This document shows positions 8,559-16,813 of a stretch of DNA of 57,114 bases, in pieces. Every line of letters begins with the position of its first letter. Position 1 is the stretch's first letter. The position numbers and the translations under genes are program-made. The notes beneath the pieces are model-generated. The model did not search any database. It saw nothing but the letters and a program-made list of their open reading frames with translations, and was not told where the DNA came from. The DNA comes from Bacillota bacterium (GTDB taxonomy: Bacteria > Bacillota > Clostridia > Christensenellales > UBA3700), in the NCBI GenBank assembly GCA_023396095.1, contig JAEWXG010000014.1, positions 1 to 57,114 of the forward strand, given 5' to 3'.

Positions 8559-9044
8559 TTAAACTATGTGCTGTTGCTGTTTTCTTTCAGCAACTGGAAT
8601 AAGCAAATCTGCATATTGTTCAGCATTGACATTAGCTCTTGTGCTACCCGTAAACAATGATTTTACTTGATTCCAGTAGGATTGGCTTTGGCAATAATAC
8701 CCTAAGTATTTTGGTAGAATCATTTCTGGATTTATCGAGAATTTAATTAAAAATCCAGCAAAAACCGTTTCTCTAACAAGTTTATCACAAAAGTAATTTC
8801 TGCCTGTGCTATTTCCAGTTCGTGCAAAAACAATATCATTTTCTTTTAATAAATATTGTCTCCATTCTGGATATATGTTTGTGTTTACACATGTGGGTAA
8901 AATTTTTGTAATATGCCCGTTGTCATCAATGTCTGTTATTCTAAGATATGAAGGATAATTATTATTATAATCAGTTGATGATGCACCTATCCCATAGTAT
9001 CCTTTATGTGGCATTGATAAATCTTTAATTTTTAAATAGTTCAT
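8559..9044 (-). CDS. hsdS: silent HsdS 5' half-gene C (first target recognition domain)
   Basis: This is a second minus-strand recognition domain, MNYLKIKDLSMPHKGYYGIG at its start and KQQQHIV at its end. The repeat here (8558-8570) has one extra A compared with IR-1, which turns HIVNTI into HIV-stop. It lies just upstream of half-gene B in the same direction. Its start codon faces that of the complete hsdS with seven bases between, and no ribosome site is visible. It looks like a stored module that can be expressed only after rearrangement. Confidence 0.8.
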   Translation of the reverse strand: MNYLKIKDLSMPHKGYYGIGASSTDYNNNYPSYLRITDIDDNGHITKILPTCVNTNIYPEWRQYLLKENDIVFARTGNSTGRNYFCDKLVRETVFAGFLIKFSINPEMILPKYLGYYCQSQSYWNQVKSLFTGSTRANVNAEQYADLLIPVAERKQQQHIV

Positions 9045-9051
9045 AATAAAT

Positions 9052-10137
9052 ATGGAAAGAAAAATTCGTGATATTTCAATTTTAGTTAATACAAAAATAA
9101 ATACTTTGTGTTTAAATAATTACACTTATATCAGTACAGAAAATTTGATTCCTAATTTTGGCGGAATAACAAAAGCTTCATCTATACCATTAGGTAATGT
9201 GACAGAATTTAAAATAGGCGATACACTATTATCAAACATTCGTCCATATTTCAAAAAAATATATTATGCTAAATTTCATGGTGGATGTTCAAATGATGTC
9301 CTTGTTATTCGACCTAAAAATGTCTTAGATAAGTATTTATTTTATGCACTAAATAACGAAGATTTTATAAAGTATTATGTTGCCTCTTGCAAAGGAACTA
9401 AAATGCCTAGAGGTAATAAAGACGCTTTATTGGACTGGACAATAAATGTTCCATCTATTCAAGAACAACAGCACATAGTTAACACTATAGGAAGTCTTGA
9501 TGATTTGATTGAAAACTATCAAAAAAGAGTATCAAAAACATGTGATTTATTATCGATTTCATTAAAAAAATATCAAAATAAAACTACAATTGATTTCTAT
9601 AATCCAAAAATAATTAAATCAGGAATAACAACATTTGACAAAACAAAGGTATATACTGATACTTCTATAATTGAAGGTATCAACAATATGTCTGATGGTG
9701 AAGTAATAACTTTTAATAATAGACCTTCTAGGGCAAATATGCAGCCTATTAAAAATAGTATTTGGTTTGCAAAAATGAAGGATTCTAATAAAAAGTTAAT
9801 AATAACAAATAATGACTTAGATTTAATCGATAATTATATTCTTTCAACCGGCTATCTAGGTGTAGAAGCATCTTCTAAATTACCTCTTTCTTTATTATCA
9901 GCAATGATAATATCTAGCGATTTTAATGAACAAAGAGATTTAAATTCGGTTGGCACTACAATGGCAGGCATCAATAATGAAACATTCTTAAAAATATTAG
10001 TCCCAAAATTAAGTGATGAAGATATTTTTGAATTTGATAAAAAATATTCATGCTATATTGATGAATTATCCTTATTAAGAAAGAAAATTAATTCTTTAAA
10101 ATCCATCAAATTTAATCTGTTAGATAAATATTTTTAA
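9052..10137 (+). CDS. hsdS: type I R-M specificity subunit HsdS (complete copy)
   Basis: At 361 residues this is the only copy with two recognition domains. Domain 1 covers about 1-140. The conserved spacer helix QQHIVNTIGSLDDLIENYQK follows, then domain 2, and the usual C-terminal helix ending KSIKFNLLDKYF. HsdS chooses the DNA target for both methylation and cleavage. The inversion repeat (9472-9509) sits exactly at HIVNTIGSLDDLI. The ATG has no Shine-Dalgarno, and 970 bases of reversed half-genes separate it from hsdM, so in this orientation it may be poorly expressed. Confidence 0.93.
   Translation: MERKIRDISILVNTKINTLCLNNYTYISTENLIPNFGGITKASSIPLGNVTEFKIGDTLLSNIRPYFKKIYYAKFHGGCSNDVLVIRPKNVLDKYLFYALNNEDFIKYYVASCKGTKMPRGNKDALLDWTINVPSIQEQQHIVNTIGSLDDLIENYQKRVSKTCDLLSISLKKYQNKTTIDFYNPKIIKSGITTFDKTKVYTDTSIIEGINNMSDGEVITFNNRPSRANMQPIKNSIWFAKMKDSNKKLIITNNDLDLIDNYILSTGYLGVEASSKLPLSLLSAMIISSDFNEQRDLNSVGTTMAGINNETFLKILVPKLSDEDIFEFDKKYSCYIDELSLLRKKINSLKSIKFNLLDKYF
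9472..9509 (+). repeat. central inversion site inside hsdS
   Basis: The first 18 bases (9472-9489) match IR-1 at 8076-8093 in reverse. Bases 9479-9509 match 11563-11593 in reverse over 31 bases. This one site can therefore pair with repeats on both sides, exchanging 5' halves to the left and 3' halves to the right. It encodes HIVNTIGSLDDLI. Confidence 0.85.
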
Positions 10138-10168
10138 ATTTTTGATGCCTTCAAAACGGAGGTGTCGA

Positions 10169-10968
10169 ATGAAAGATTTTAAAACTTTTTTAATTCATCA
10201 AAATCTATCAAAAAACACTATTGATTCATATCAATCAGCTGTGGATTTATACTTCAAAGATTTTGATGAAATTAACAAACAAAATTTATTAGCTTTTAAA
10301 GCTGTTTTGGTAGATAAGTACAAAGGGAAAACAGTTAATTTAAGAATTCAAGGGATTAACAAATATCTTGAGTTTATCGGAAAAGATAAATTAAAACTTA
10401 AGTTTGTTAAAATTCAACAAAAAAGTTATCTTGAAAATGTGATTAGTGATGCTGATTATGAATTTTTAAAAAATAAGCTCATAAAAGATGAAAACTATGA
10501 ATGGTATTTTGTGGTTAGATTTTTAGGCGCAACTGGTGCTCGTGTATCTGAATTAATTCAATTTAAATATGAGCATCTAAAAAGAGGATACATTGATTTA
10601 TATACTAAATCAGGAAAAATAAGGCGTATTTTTATTCCTAAAAGATTAAGAGTCAAAGCAATAGAGTATTATTATTCTATTGGTAGAACAGAAGGTTATT
10701 TATTCTTGAATAGAGATAAAAAACAAATAACTACAAGAGGAATAGCTCATCAATTAAAAGCCTTAGCTCAAAAATATAAAATGAATCTAAAAGTAATATA
10801 TCCTCATTCATTTAGGCATAGATTTGCCAAGAATTTTTTAGACAAAAAAAAGATATAGCCTTATTAGCTGACTTAATGGGACATGAGTCAATAGAAACTA
10901 CAAGGATATATCTAAGAAAGACCAGCGAAGAGCAACAAGCTATTGTTGATAAAATAATTGACTGGTAA
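10169..10968 (+). CDS. tyrosine recombinase (hsdS invertase candidate), frameshifted in a poly-A run
   Basis: The protein has an N-terminal SAM-like core-binding domain (MKDFKTFLIHQNLSKNTIDS) and a catalytic domain. The first Arg is in GATGARVSELIQF and the HxxR box is HSFRHRF. ATG 10169 has GGAGGTG at 10158-10164. Translation stops at 10858, just after eight consecutive A (10844-10851). With nine A the frame reads KDIALLADLMGHESIETTRI, then YLRK with the Tyr nucleophile, and on to TAA 10966-10968. The present frame thus lacks the last His/Tyr motif. Similar recombinases sit inside hsdS inversion loci and drive the switching. Slippage at the A run could restore activity; otherwise this is a pseudogene or a base-call error. 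Confidence 0.85.
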
Positions 10969-10986
10969 ATATTAAAAATATTTATT

Positions 10987-11031
10987 AAGAAGATTAGTTT
11001 TTATATGCTTCAAAGAGTTAATCTTCTTTTT
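10987..11031. terminator. bidirectional terminator between recombinase and hsdS 3' module
   Basis: AAGAAGATTA at 10987-10996 pairs with TAATCTTCTT at 11019-11028, followed by TTTA. It serves the + strand recombinase and overlaps the end of the minus-strand hsdS module. Confidence 0.6.
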
Positions 11032-11594
11032 ATTTTGTAATATAAGATTGAAGTAATAGTTCAAAATTGATTTTCTGAATTATCAACATTTGCATATACT
11101 AAATAATCAATTGATTTTGAAGCATGTAGTATAGTTGTCCCTTGAGAGTGATTATCAATAATTGTTTTATTGATGTCACTATTGATTCCAAAGAAAACTA
11201 ATCCTTTATTTTTAGTATCGCATTTTAAATTATATATTCCTGATGAATACGCACCAACTAGACCTATATTATTTCTACCGGGTGCACCATCAAATGCGAC
11301 TAATATATCATCAAATTTCGCAACTTTATTACTATTATTTTCTTCAACATAAGTAGAACCTAATGATAGTAAATCTCCTACTCTTAAATAATGAATTAAG
11401 CCTTCCGACTTTATTTCAATATAATTCGATGAACCAATTTCAAAACCTTTTTCAAACGAAACGATGTTTTTCAATAAATCTAAATTATATCTATCATTAA
11501 AAGAATTAATCTTAACAATTCCAAGATTCATCAAAATATTGTTTTGCTTTTCTAAATTTTCTATCAAATCATCAAGACTTCCTATAGTGTTAAT
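11030..11594 (-). CDS. hsdS: silent HsdS 3' module 1 (spacer plus second recognition domain)
   Basis: The minus strand begins at the repeat with INTIGSLDDLIENLEKQNNI, the same spacer helix as in the complete hsdS, and continues through a recognition domain with a different sequence (VAFDGAPGRNNIGLVG in its middle). It has no start codon of its own at this point. The open frame ends at 11061, but one frame over the DNA reads QKINFELLLQSYITK to a stop at 11030-11032, the expected HsdS tail, so there is probably a frameshift near 11065. Inversion between 9479-9509 and 11563-11593 would attach it to the 5' half of the complete gene. Confidence 0.78.
11563..11593 (-). repeat. inverted repeat IR-2 of the hsdS inversion system
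   Basis: 31 bases exactly reverse-complementary to 9479-9509. The pair flanks about 2.1 kb that includes the end of the complete hsdS and the recombinase. A worn copy lies at about 12200-12233. Confidence 0.85.
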
Positions 11595-11597
11595 TAA

Positions 11598-12233
11598 TTA
11601 GAAATATTTTGATAATAGAAGCTGTTTAATTTTCTTAGCTTTTTTAATAACTAACTTGCAATTAAGCAGTAAATCAAATATATAGTCATACCTTCCAAAT
11701 GCGCTTATTTCAGCATATGAATTAAACACTTTTAATTGTTTTAATTCTTCTAATGATAAGTTTAATTGAGCAGTTCCTTTTCCTAATTGAATTATTTGAT
11801 TCTTATATTTTTGCAAATAAGCCAGCAAGTAGCTTTTAGATACACTAGTAATTTTTAGTACACGTTGATTTAAATAGCAGTTGTTATCATCAACTATTCC
11901 ATATCTTCCAATGTTGCCTGTCATGGTCAAAACTATATCACCAATTAATAATAAAAATTTTGCATCGGCTTTATCATTAGAGATAAATGATACTGCATTT
12001 GTATTGAAACCATTATCATCAACATTTTTAATCGTTATAAGTTTATTATTAGATTTATTTACATAATACTTGCTTTCAAATGTACCACCATTAAAACAAT
12101 TAAATAAATCACCAAAATCGAAATTTTTATCTCTTTCATATTTATTAAATATTATTGATAAATGATTGAGCAAAATATTATATTCGATTTGCTTTTTTTC
12201 AATCAAATCATCGATTGTTCCTATAGTGTTAAT
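11598..12233 (-). CDS. hsdS: silent HsdS 3' module 2 (spacer plus second recognition domain)
   Basis: From the repeat at 12221-12233 the minus strand reads INTIGTIDDLIEKKQIEYNI, then a recognition domain and the conserved tail KKIKQLLLSKYF, stopping at 11598. The open frame extends on to 12419, but that part is the antisense of the next gene and its promoter, not HsdS. It directly precedes module 1 in the same direction, with IR-2 between. Its repeat copy is less exact (ATCGATTG where the others have AAGACTTC), so it may recombine less often. Confidence 0.78.
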   Translation of the reverse strand: MNTIGTIDDLIEKKQIEYNILLNHLSIIFNKYERDKNFDFGDLFNCFNGGTFESKYYVNKSNNKLITIKNVDDNGFNTNAVSFISNDKADAKFLLLIGDIVLTMTGNIGRYGIVDDNNCYLNQRVLKITSVSKSYLLAYLQKYKNQIIQLGKGTAQLNLSLEELKQLKVFNSYAEISAFGRYDYIFDLLLNCKLVIKKAKKIKQLLLSKYF

Positions 12234-12257
12234 TATAAAAAGATTTTTTGAAATAAA

Positions 12258-12300
12258 GTGCCAAAATAAAGTGCCAAATATAGTGACATTTAAAGTGCCA
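12258..12300 (+). promoter_or_regulatory. phased GTGCCA operator array
   Basis: GTGCCA occurs at 12258, 12271 and 12295, and GTGACA at 12283, giving steps of 13, 12 and 12 bases. The GTGACA copy coincides with the predicted -35 and the last copy lies between -35 and -10. A protein bound here would block the promoter of the downstream regulator and hsdR. The same motif recurs inside the gene at 13467-13496. Confidence 0.65.
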
Positions 12301-12311
12301 TATGATATAAT
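12283..12311 (+). promoter_or_regulatory. predicted promoter of the ATP-binding regulator and hsdR
   Basis: GTGACA at 12283-12288 and TATAAT at 12306-12311 are separated by 17 bases. The start codon follows at 12343. Confidence 0.6.
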
Positions 12312-12342
12312 ATATTCAAAGAGATTAAAGCGAGGACTTTTT

Positions 12343-13692
12343 ATGAATTTGGGTATTGAAAATGAAACTTTAGAATTCAAAAAATCTACAGGTGAATTAA
12401 GAGATGCGATGGATGACATTTCAGCAATGTTAAATAAACATGGACACGGAGTATTATACTTTGGTGTGAAACCTAATGGTGATGTTTGTGGGCAAGAGGT
12501 TAGTGCAAATTCTTTAAATGATGTAGCAACTTATATTAAAACTGCTATTAAACCAATGATATATCCTCAAATTGAAAAAATAACTATTGAAGATAAAAAT
12601 GTCATAAAGGTTACTTTAACTGGAACAGAACGTCCATATTCTTCATATGGTAGATATTTTAAAAGGGTTCATGATAGAGCAGAAGATATTACACCAGATG
12701 AATTGAAACATATGATGCTTAATAATGATTTTTCTTCAATTTGGGAAAATAATCTAACACCATATGGGTTAGAATCTCTAGATTCAAAAGCTTTATTAAG
12801 TTTTTATAAAAAATCTGTTGCATGTGGAAGGTTAGAACCGCTACCAGAATATAATGAAGAAGAATTACTTACAATACTTGGTCTTTACAAGGATGGAAAG
12901 CTAAATAATGCAGGTTATTTTTTGTTTTCATCTAAAGAACCAACCGTATTAAAAATGGCTGTTTATGCTACAGACCAAAGAATAAATTTTTTAGATATTA
13001 ATAGAGTTCATGATAATATTTATAATTTGATAGATATCGCTTCAGTCTATATTAATCAACATATGAATTGGAAGGTGGAATTTGATGGACAAAGCACATC
13101 TAGAATAGAAGTGCCAGAAGTTCCAGTTGATGCAATTAGAGAAATAGTAGTAAATGCATTTGCACATGCAAATTATCGTTCTATCACAGAACATGAAATT
13201 ACTATTACTCCATCTTTTATAGAAATATATAATCCTGGAGAGTTTCCTATAAATTATAAACCCGAAGATTTTGCAGAACATAGAATTGGTTCAATGCCAA
13301 GAAATAGAAAAATATTGGATATATTGTATAAATCAAAAGATGTTGAAGTTCAAGGAAGTGGAATAAGAAAAACACTTGAATCATGTAAAAATAGTAATAC
13401 TACTTATAAATATTATTTGAATGATTTAGGCTTTAGATTTATATTCTATAGAAAAAATGCCACTGTTGGCACTATAAATGGCACTATAAATGGCACTTTA
13501 AAATTTAACAATACTGACAATGAAATAATAAAGATTTTAAGAGAACATCCTGAATATACAAAAGAGCAAATGGCAGAACTAACAGGGAAAGGCGCTAGAA
13601 CAATTCAACGCTCTTTAGACAAATTGAAAGAAAACGGAAAACTTGTGAGAATTGGTAGTAAGAAAAATGGCTACTGGGAAGTTATAGATTAA
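12343..13692 (+). CDS. COG2865-type ATP-binding putative transcriptional regulator (AlbA_2 domain)
   Basis: 449 residues from ATG 12343 (GAGGA at about 12332). The N-terminus (ENETLEFKKSTGELRDAMDD, then HGHGVLYFGVKPNGDVCGQE) is the AlbA_2 putative DNA-binding domain. The middle has a GHKL-like ATPase region (AIREIVVNAFAHANYRS, EIYNPGEFP, GSGIRKTL). A linker VGTINGTINGTLKFNN leads to a C-terminal winged helix (EQMAELTGKGARTIQRSLDK). Such proteins often accompany type I R-M loci. It ends 12 bases before hsdR and is cotranscribed with it, under a promoter covered by GTGCCA repeats. The longer frame from 12166 crosses the promoter and an hsdS module and is rejected. Confidence 0.88.
   Translation: MNLGIENETLEFKKSTGELRDAMDDISAMLNKHGHGVLYFGVKPNGDVCGQEVSANSLNDVATYIKTAIKPMIYPQIEKITIEDKNVIKVTLTGTERPYSSYGRYFKRVHDRAEDITPDELKHMMLNNDFSSIWENNLTPYGLESLDSKALLSFYKKSVACGRLEPLPEYNEEELLTILGLYKDGKLNNAGYFLFSSKEPTVLKMAVYATDQRINFLDINRVHDNIYNLIDIASVYINQHMNWKVEFDGQSTSRIEVPEVPVDAIREIVVNAFAHANYRSITEHEITITPSFIEIYNPGEFPINYKPEDFAEHRIGSMPRNRKILDILYKSKDVEVQGSGIRKTLESCKNSNTTYKYYLNDLGFRFIFYRKNATVGTINGTINGTLKFNNTDNEIIKILREHPEYTKEQMAELTGKGARTIQRSLDKLKENGKLVRIGSKKNGYWEVID
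13467..13496 (-). repeat. in-gene copy of the GTGCCA array (encodes the NGT repeat)
   Basis: TGGCAC (GTGCCA on the minus strand) occurs at 13467, 13479 and 13491, exactly 12 bases apart, with an ATAAA or TATAAA-like spacer. It encodes VGTINGTINGT in the linker of the ATP-binding protein. The motif and spacing match the promoter array. Confidence 0.65.
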
Positions 13693-13704
13693 GGTGGTGA
13701 AATT

Positions 13705-16700
13705 ATGGTGTATGAAAGTGTAATAGAAGAATCCATAATCTCTTTGCTTCAAAATAAGGGGTATGAACTAATAGATGAAAATGATAACTGGATTTTAAAT
13801 AGAAATCTTGATGAATTTATTAATGAAGAACTATTAAAAGAATGTCTTAGTAGAATTAATAAAATTAATAATGAAAATGTTATTCAAGATGCTATTAATG
13901 CAGTTAAAAGATTAGAAAATCCATCTTTATTTGAAAGAAATTTTGCATTTCATAAAATGTTAATAGATGGTATTACAATTGAATCAAAAGATTTTAAAGT
14001 AAATCCACTTGTAAGATTTATTGATTTTATTAATCCTGAAAATAATGTTTTTCAAGTATGCCACCAAGTTAAATTTAGAGAAGGCAAAAACACAAGAATT
14101 CCTGATGTCATTGTTTATATAAATGGATTACCTTTAATTGTAATGGAATTAAAATCTTTTGATGAAGATGCTACTAACGCAACATTAGAACATGCTTACG
14201 CACAATTGGGTTCTAATTCAGAACACGATGGGTATCGCTATGATATTCCTACATTATTTAATTACAATTCTTTTTTAGTAATATCTGATGGTGTATGTAC
14301 AAAGGTTGGTACACTTACATCTAAAATAGATAGGTATAATGAATGGAAAAGTGTGAATGGTGAAAAAGGATATGATGATACTTGTGTAACCAAACTTAAT
14401 GTTTTATTTGATGGTTTGTTTGAGAAAAAAAGGTTAATAGACGTTATTAAAAACAACATTTTCTTTATTCTTGATAAAAATGATAAACCTATAAAAATAA
14501 TGGCACAATATCATCAATATTTTGGAGTTAATAAAGCACTTGAATCAATCATTAAAACTATAAAACCAAATGGAAATGGTAAGGCTGGTATAATTTGGCA
14601 TACACAAGGTAGTGGCAAATCTTTTTCAATGGTTATGCTTGCACATCGTTTATTAATTGAAAAAGGTCTAAATGTACCAACAATTGTATTGTTAACTGAT
14701 AGAATTGATTTAGATGATCAATTATATAAAACATTCTTTAGTGCTAAAAATTATCTAAAATGTGAACCTGTAATTGCGACTTCAAGAGAAGATTTAGTTA
14801 AAAAATTAAATAATATAAAGCAAGGTGGAATTATTCTTACAACTGTTGGAAAGTTTGATAAGGAAAATCTACCAAAAAATGAAAGAAATAATATTATTGT
14901 AATGACAGATGAAGCACACAGAGGTCATTATGGCATCTATGAAACAGTTCATTATGAAAAGAATGCAGACACTGATGAGATGGAGGCAGTCTTTAAATAC
15001 GGTGTTGAGAAATATATTAGAGATGCACTTCCTAATGCTACTTTTATAGGATTTACTGGAACACCTGTTTCAACAAAAGATAAACAAACAACTGATATTT
15101 TTGGTGATATCATTGATGTTTATGATATGACACAATCAGTTATTGATGGATCTACAGTCAAGCTATATTATGAATCAAGACTAGCTAAAGTATGGACTAA
15201 TGATGAAATACTAAATCAAATTGATGAATATTATAATGATTTAGAAAATAATGAGCGTGCTGATAAGAATTCAATTGAGCGTTCTAAAGCAGAAATGTCT
15301 AAGATTAAAGTCATATTAGAAGATGATGATATGATTAAGCTTTTTGCTACTGATATCTTAGAACATTATGAAGAGAGAAAAGGCTTTTTAAATGGGAAAG
15401 CTATGATTGTGTGCCAAACAAGGGTGGCAGCAGCTAAATTATACAATGAAATTATAAGACAAAAGTCTGAATATAAAGACATAACTATTTTAGTTGTTAC
15501 TGAATCAAATAAAGACACAGAAGAACAAAGAAAATTATTTGGTAATAGTGATTTTAGAAAAGAACTTGGCGACGAATTTAAAAAAGACACTTCTAAATAT
15601 AAAATTGCTATTGTTTGTGATATGTGGCTTACAGGTTTTGATGTGCCAGATCTTGATGTAATGTATTTTATAAAAAGGTTAAAATCATATAATTTAATGC
15701 AAGCTATAGCTCGTGTTAATAGAGTATATCATGGAAAAGTATATGGATTAATTGTTGATTATATTGGATTAAACAAAGCTTTAGATTTAGCATTAACTGA
15801 ATATACTGATAGAGATAGAATTAATAATGTTCAAGATATCAAAAAAGAAATTTATAACATTTTAAAAGAAAAATTAAGTATTCTTAATGAATGGTTCCAC
15901 AAAATTGAAAAAGCAAAATTTTATAGTAAGGATGCTTTAACAAGATTTACAGCCATTCAAGAAGGAGCACAATTTATTTTATCGGATAAAAAGAATAGAG
16001 AAGATCCTTTTATTAATGATTTATCATTAGCTGTTAAACAAGCATTTGTTGTCTGTGGTGGTATTGCAACACCCGATGAAAAAGATGATGTCATGTATTA
16101 TTTAGCAATTAGAAGCTATATTTTAAAACTTCGTAATAAACCTGGTGTTGTATCAACTAAAGAAATGAATGAATATGTTTCTAATTTACTTGCTGATGCA
16201 ATTAAAGGCGATGAGGTGAAAGTATTAACAGCTGATAAAGATGCTTCAATTAATGTTATAGATTTATTATCTAAAGAAAAGATTGAAGAATTAAGAAAGA
16301 AGAATCCACCTCATGTGTTTGTTGAAATAGTTAAGAAGTTGCTTGAAAGAGCTATTGCTGAATCAAGAAAGAATAACTATTTTAAATCTCAAGAATATTC
16401 TAAGAGATTAAGAAAGATTCTTGAAAAATATAACGATAGAGATGCTAATTTTGTACCTGAGACTACAATTATTGATTTGGTTGGATTTGCTAGTGAAATG
16501 GTATCAGATGAACAAGAAGCTAATAAACTTGGTATATTTGGTAGAGAAAGAGCATTTTATGACGCATTAGTTAGAGATAAATCTGCTAATGAATTATTAA
16601 GTGATGAAACTTTAAAACTAATTGCTAGAGAACTAAAAGAAGTAATAGAAGAATATGCTTCAACTGACTGGTCTAACAAAGAAGCAACTAGAGCAAAGAT

Positions 16701-16812
16701 GCGTATTAAAATCAAAGAATGCTTGAAAAAATATAATTATCCACCTGAATACACTAAATCAGCTGTTGATGATGTTATTAAACAAGCAGAATATATAATG
16801 AATGACGACTAA
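13705..16812 (+). CDS. hsdR: type I restriction endonuclease subunit HsdR
   Basis: 1035 residues, full length for this family. The PD-(D/E)xK nuclease has Asp134 (IPDVIVYI) and Glu148/Lys150 (VMELKS). The SF2 translocase follows: Walker A TQGSGKS near 300-306, DEAH-type box at 402, and GFTGTPVS near 452. The C-terminal helices bind the HsdM2S core. It cuts unmethylated DNA after translocation. AAGGTGGTGA precedes ATG 13705. It is separated from hsdM by the hsdS array and has its own upstream promoter, so cutting and methylation can be expressed independently. Confidence 0.96.
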   Translation: MVYESVIEESIISLLQNKGYELIDENDNWILNRNLDEFINEELLKECLSRINKINNENVIQDAINAVKRLENPSLFERNFAFHKMLIDGITIESKDFKVNPLVRFIDFINPENNVFQVCHQVKFREGKNTRIPDVIVYINGLPLIVMELKSFDEDATNATLEHAYAQLGSNSEHDGYRYDIPTLFNYNSFLVISDGVCTKVGTLTSKIDRYNEWKSVNGEKGYDDTCVTKLNVLFDGLFEKKRLIDVIKNNIFFILDKNDKPIKIMAQYHQYFGVNKALESIIKTIKPNGNGKAGIIWHTQGSGKSFSMVMLAHRLLIEKGLNVPTIVLLTDRIDLDDQLYKTFFSAKNYLKCEPVIATSREDLVKKLNNIKQGGIILTTVGKFDKENLPKNERNNIIVMTDEAHRGHYGIYETVHYEKNADTDEMEAVFKYGVEKYIRDALPNATFIGFTGTPVSTKDKQTTDIFGDIIDVYDMTQSVIDGSTVKLYYESRLAKVWTNDEILNQIDEYYNDLENNERADKNSIERSKAEMSKIKVILEDDDMIKLFATDILEHYEERKGFLNGKAMIVCQTRVAAAKLYNEIIRQKSEYKDITILVVTESNKDTEEQRKLFGNSDFRKELGDEFKKDTSKYKIAIVCDMWLTGFDVPDLDVMYFIKRLKSYNLMQAIARVNRVYHGKVYGLIVDYIGLNKALDLALTEYTDRDRINNVQDIKKEIYNILKEKLSILNEWFHKIEKAKFYSKDALTRFTAIQEGAQFILSDKKNREDPFINDLSLAVKQAFVVCGGIATPDEKDDVMYYLAIRSYILKLRNKPGVVSTKEMNEYVSNLLADAIKGDEVKVLTADKDASINVIDLLSKEKIEELRKKNPPHVFVEIVKKLLERAIAESRKNNYFKSQEYSKRLRKILEKYNDRDANFVPETTIIDLVGFASEMVSDEQEANKLGIFGRERAFYDALVRDKSANELLSDETLKLIARELKEVIEEYASTDWSNKEATRAKMRIKIKECLKKYNYPPEYTKSAVDDVIKQAEYIMNDD

Positions 16813-16813
16813 T

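Noticed and set aside
12166..12342. 59-residue N-terminal extension of the COG2865 ORF
   Set aside because: Crosses the hsdS 3' module, the GTGCCA array and a good promoter; the ribosome site supports ATG 12343.
12234..12419. Extension of the minus-strand hsdS 3' module
   Set aside because: It is the antisense of the COG2865 gene and its promoter; HsdS similarity begins only at the repeat.
8055..12419. CRISPR array or other short repeat array in the R-M locus
   Set aside because: The repeats are few, inverted, and placed inside homologous hsdS codons; there are no regular spacers.
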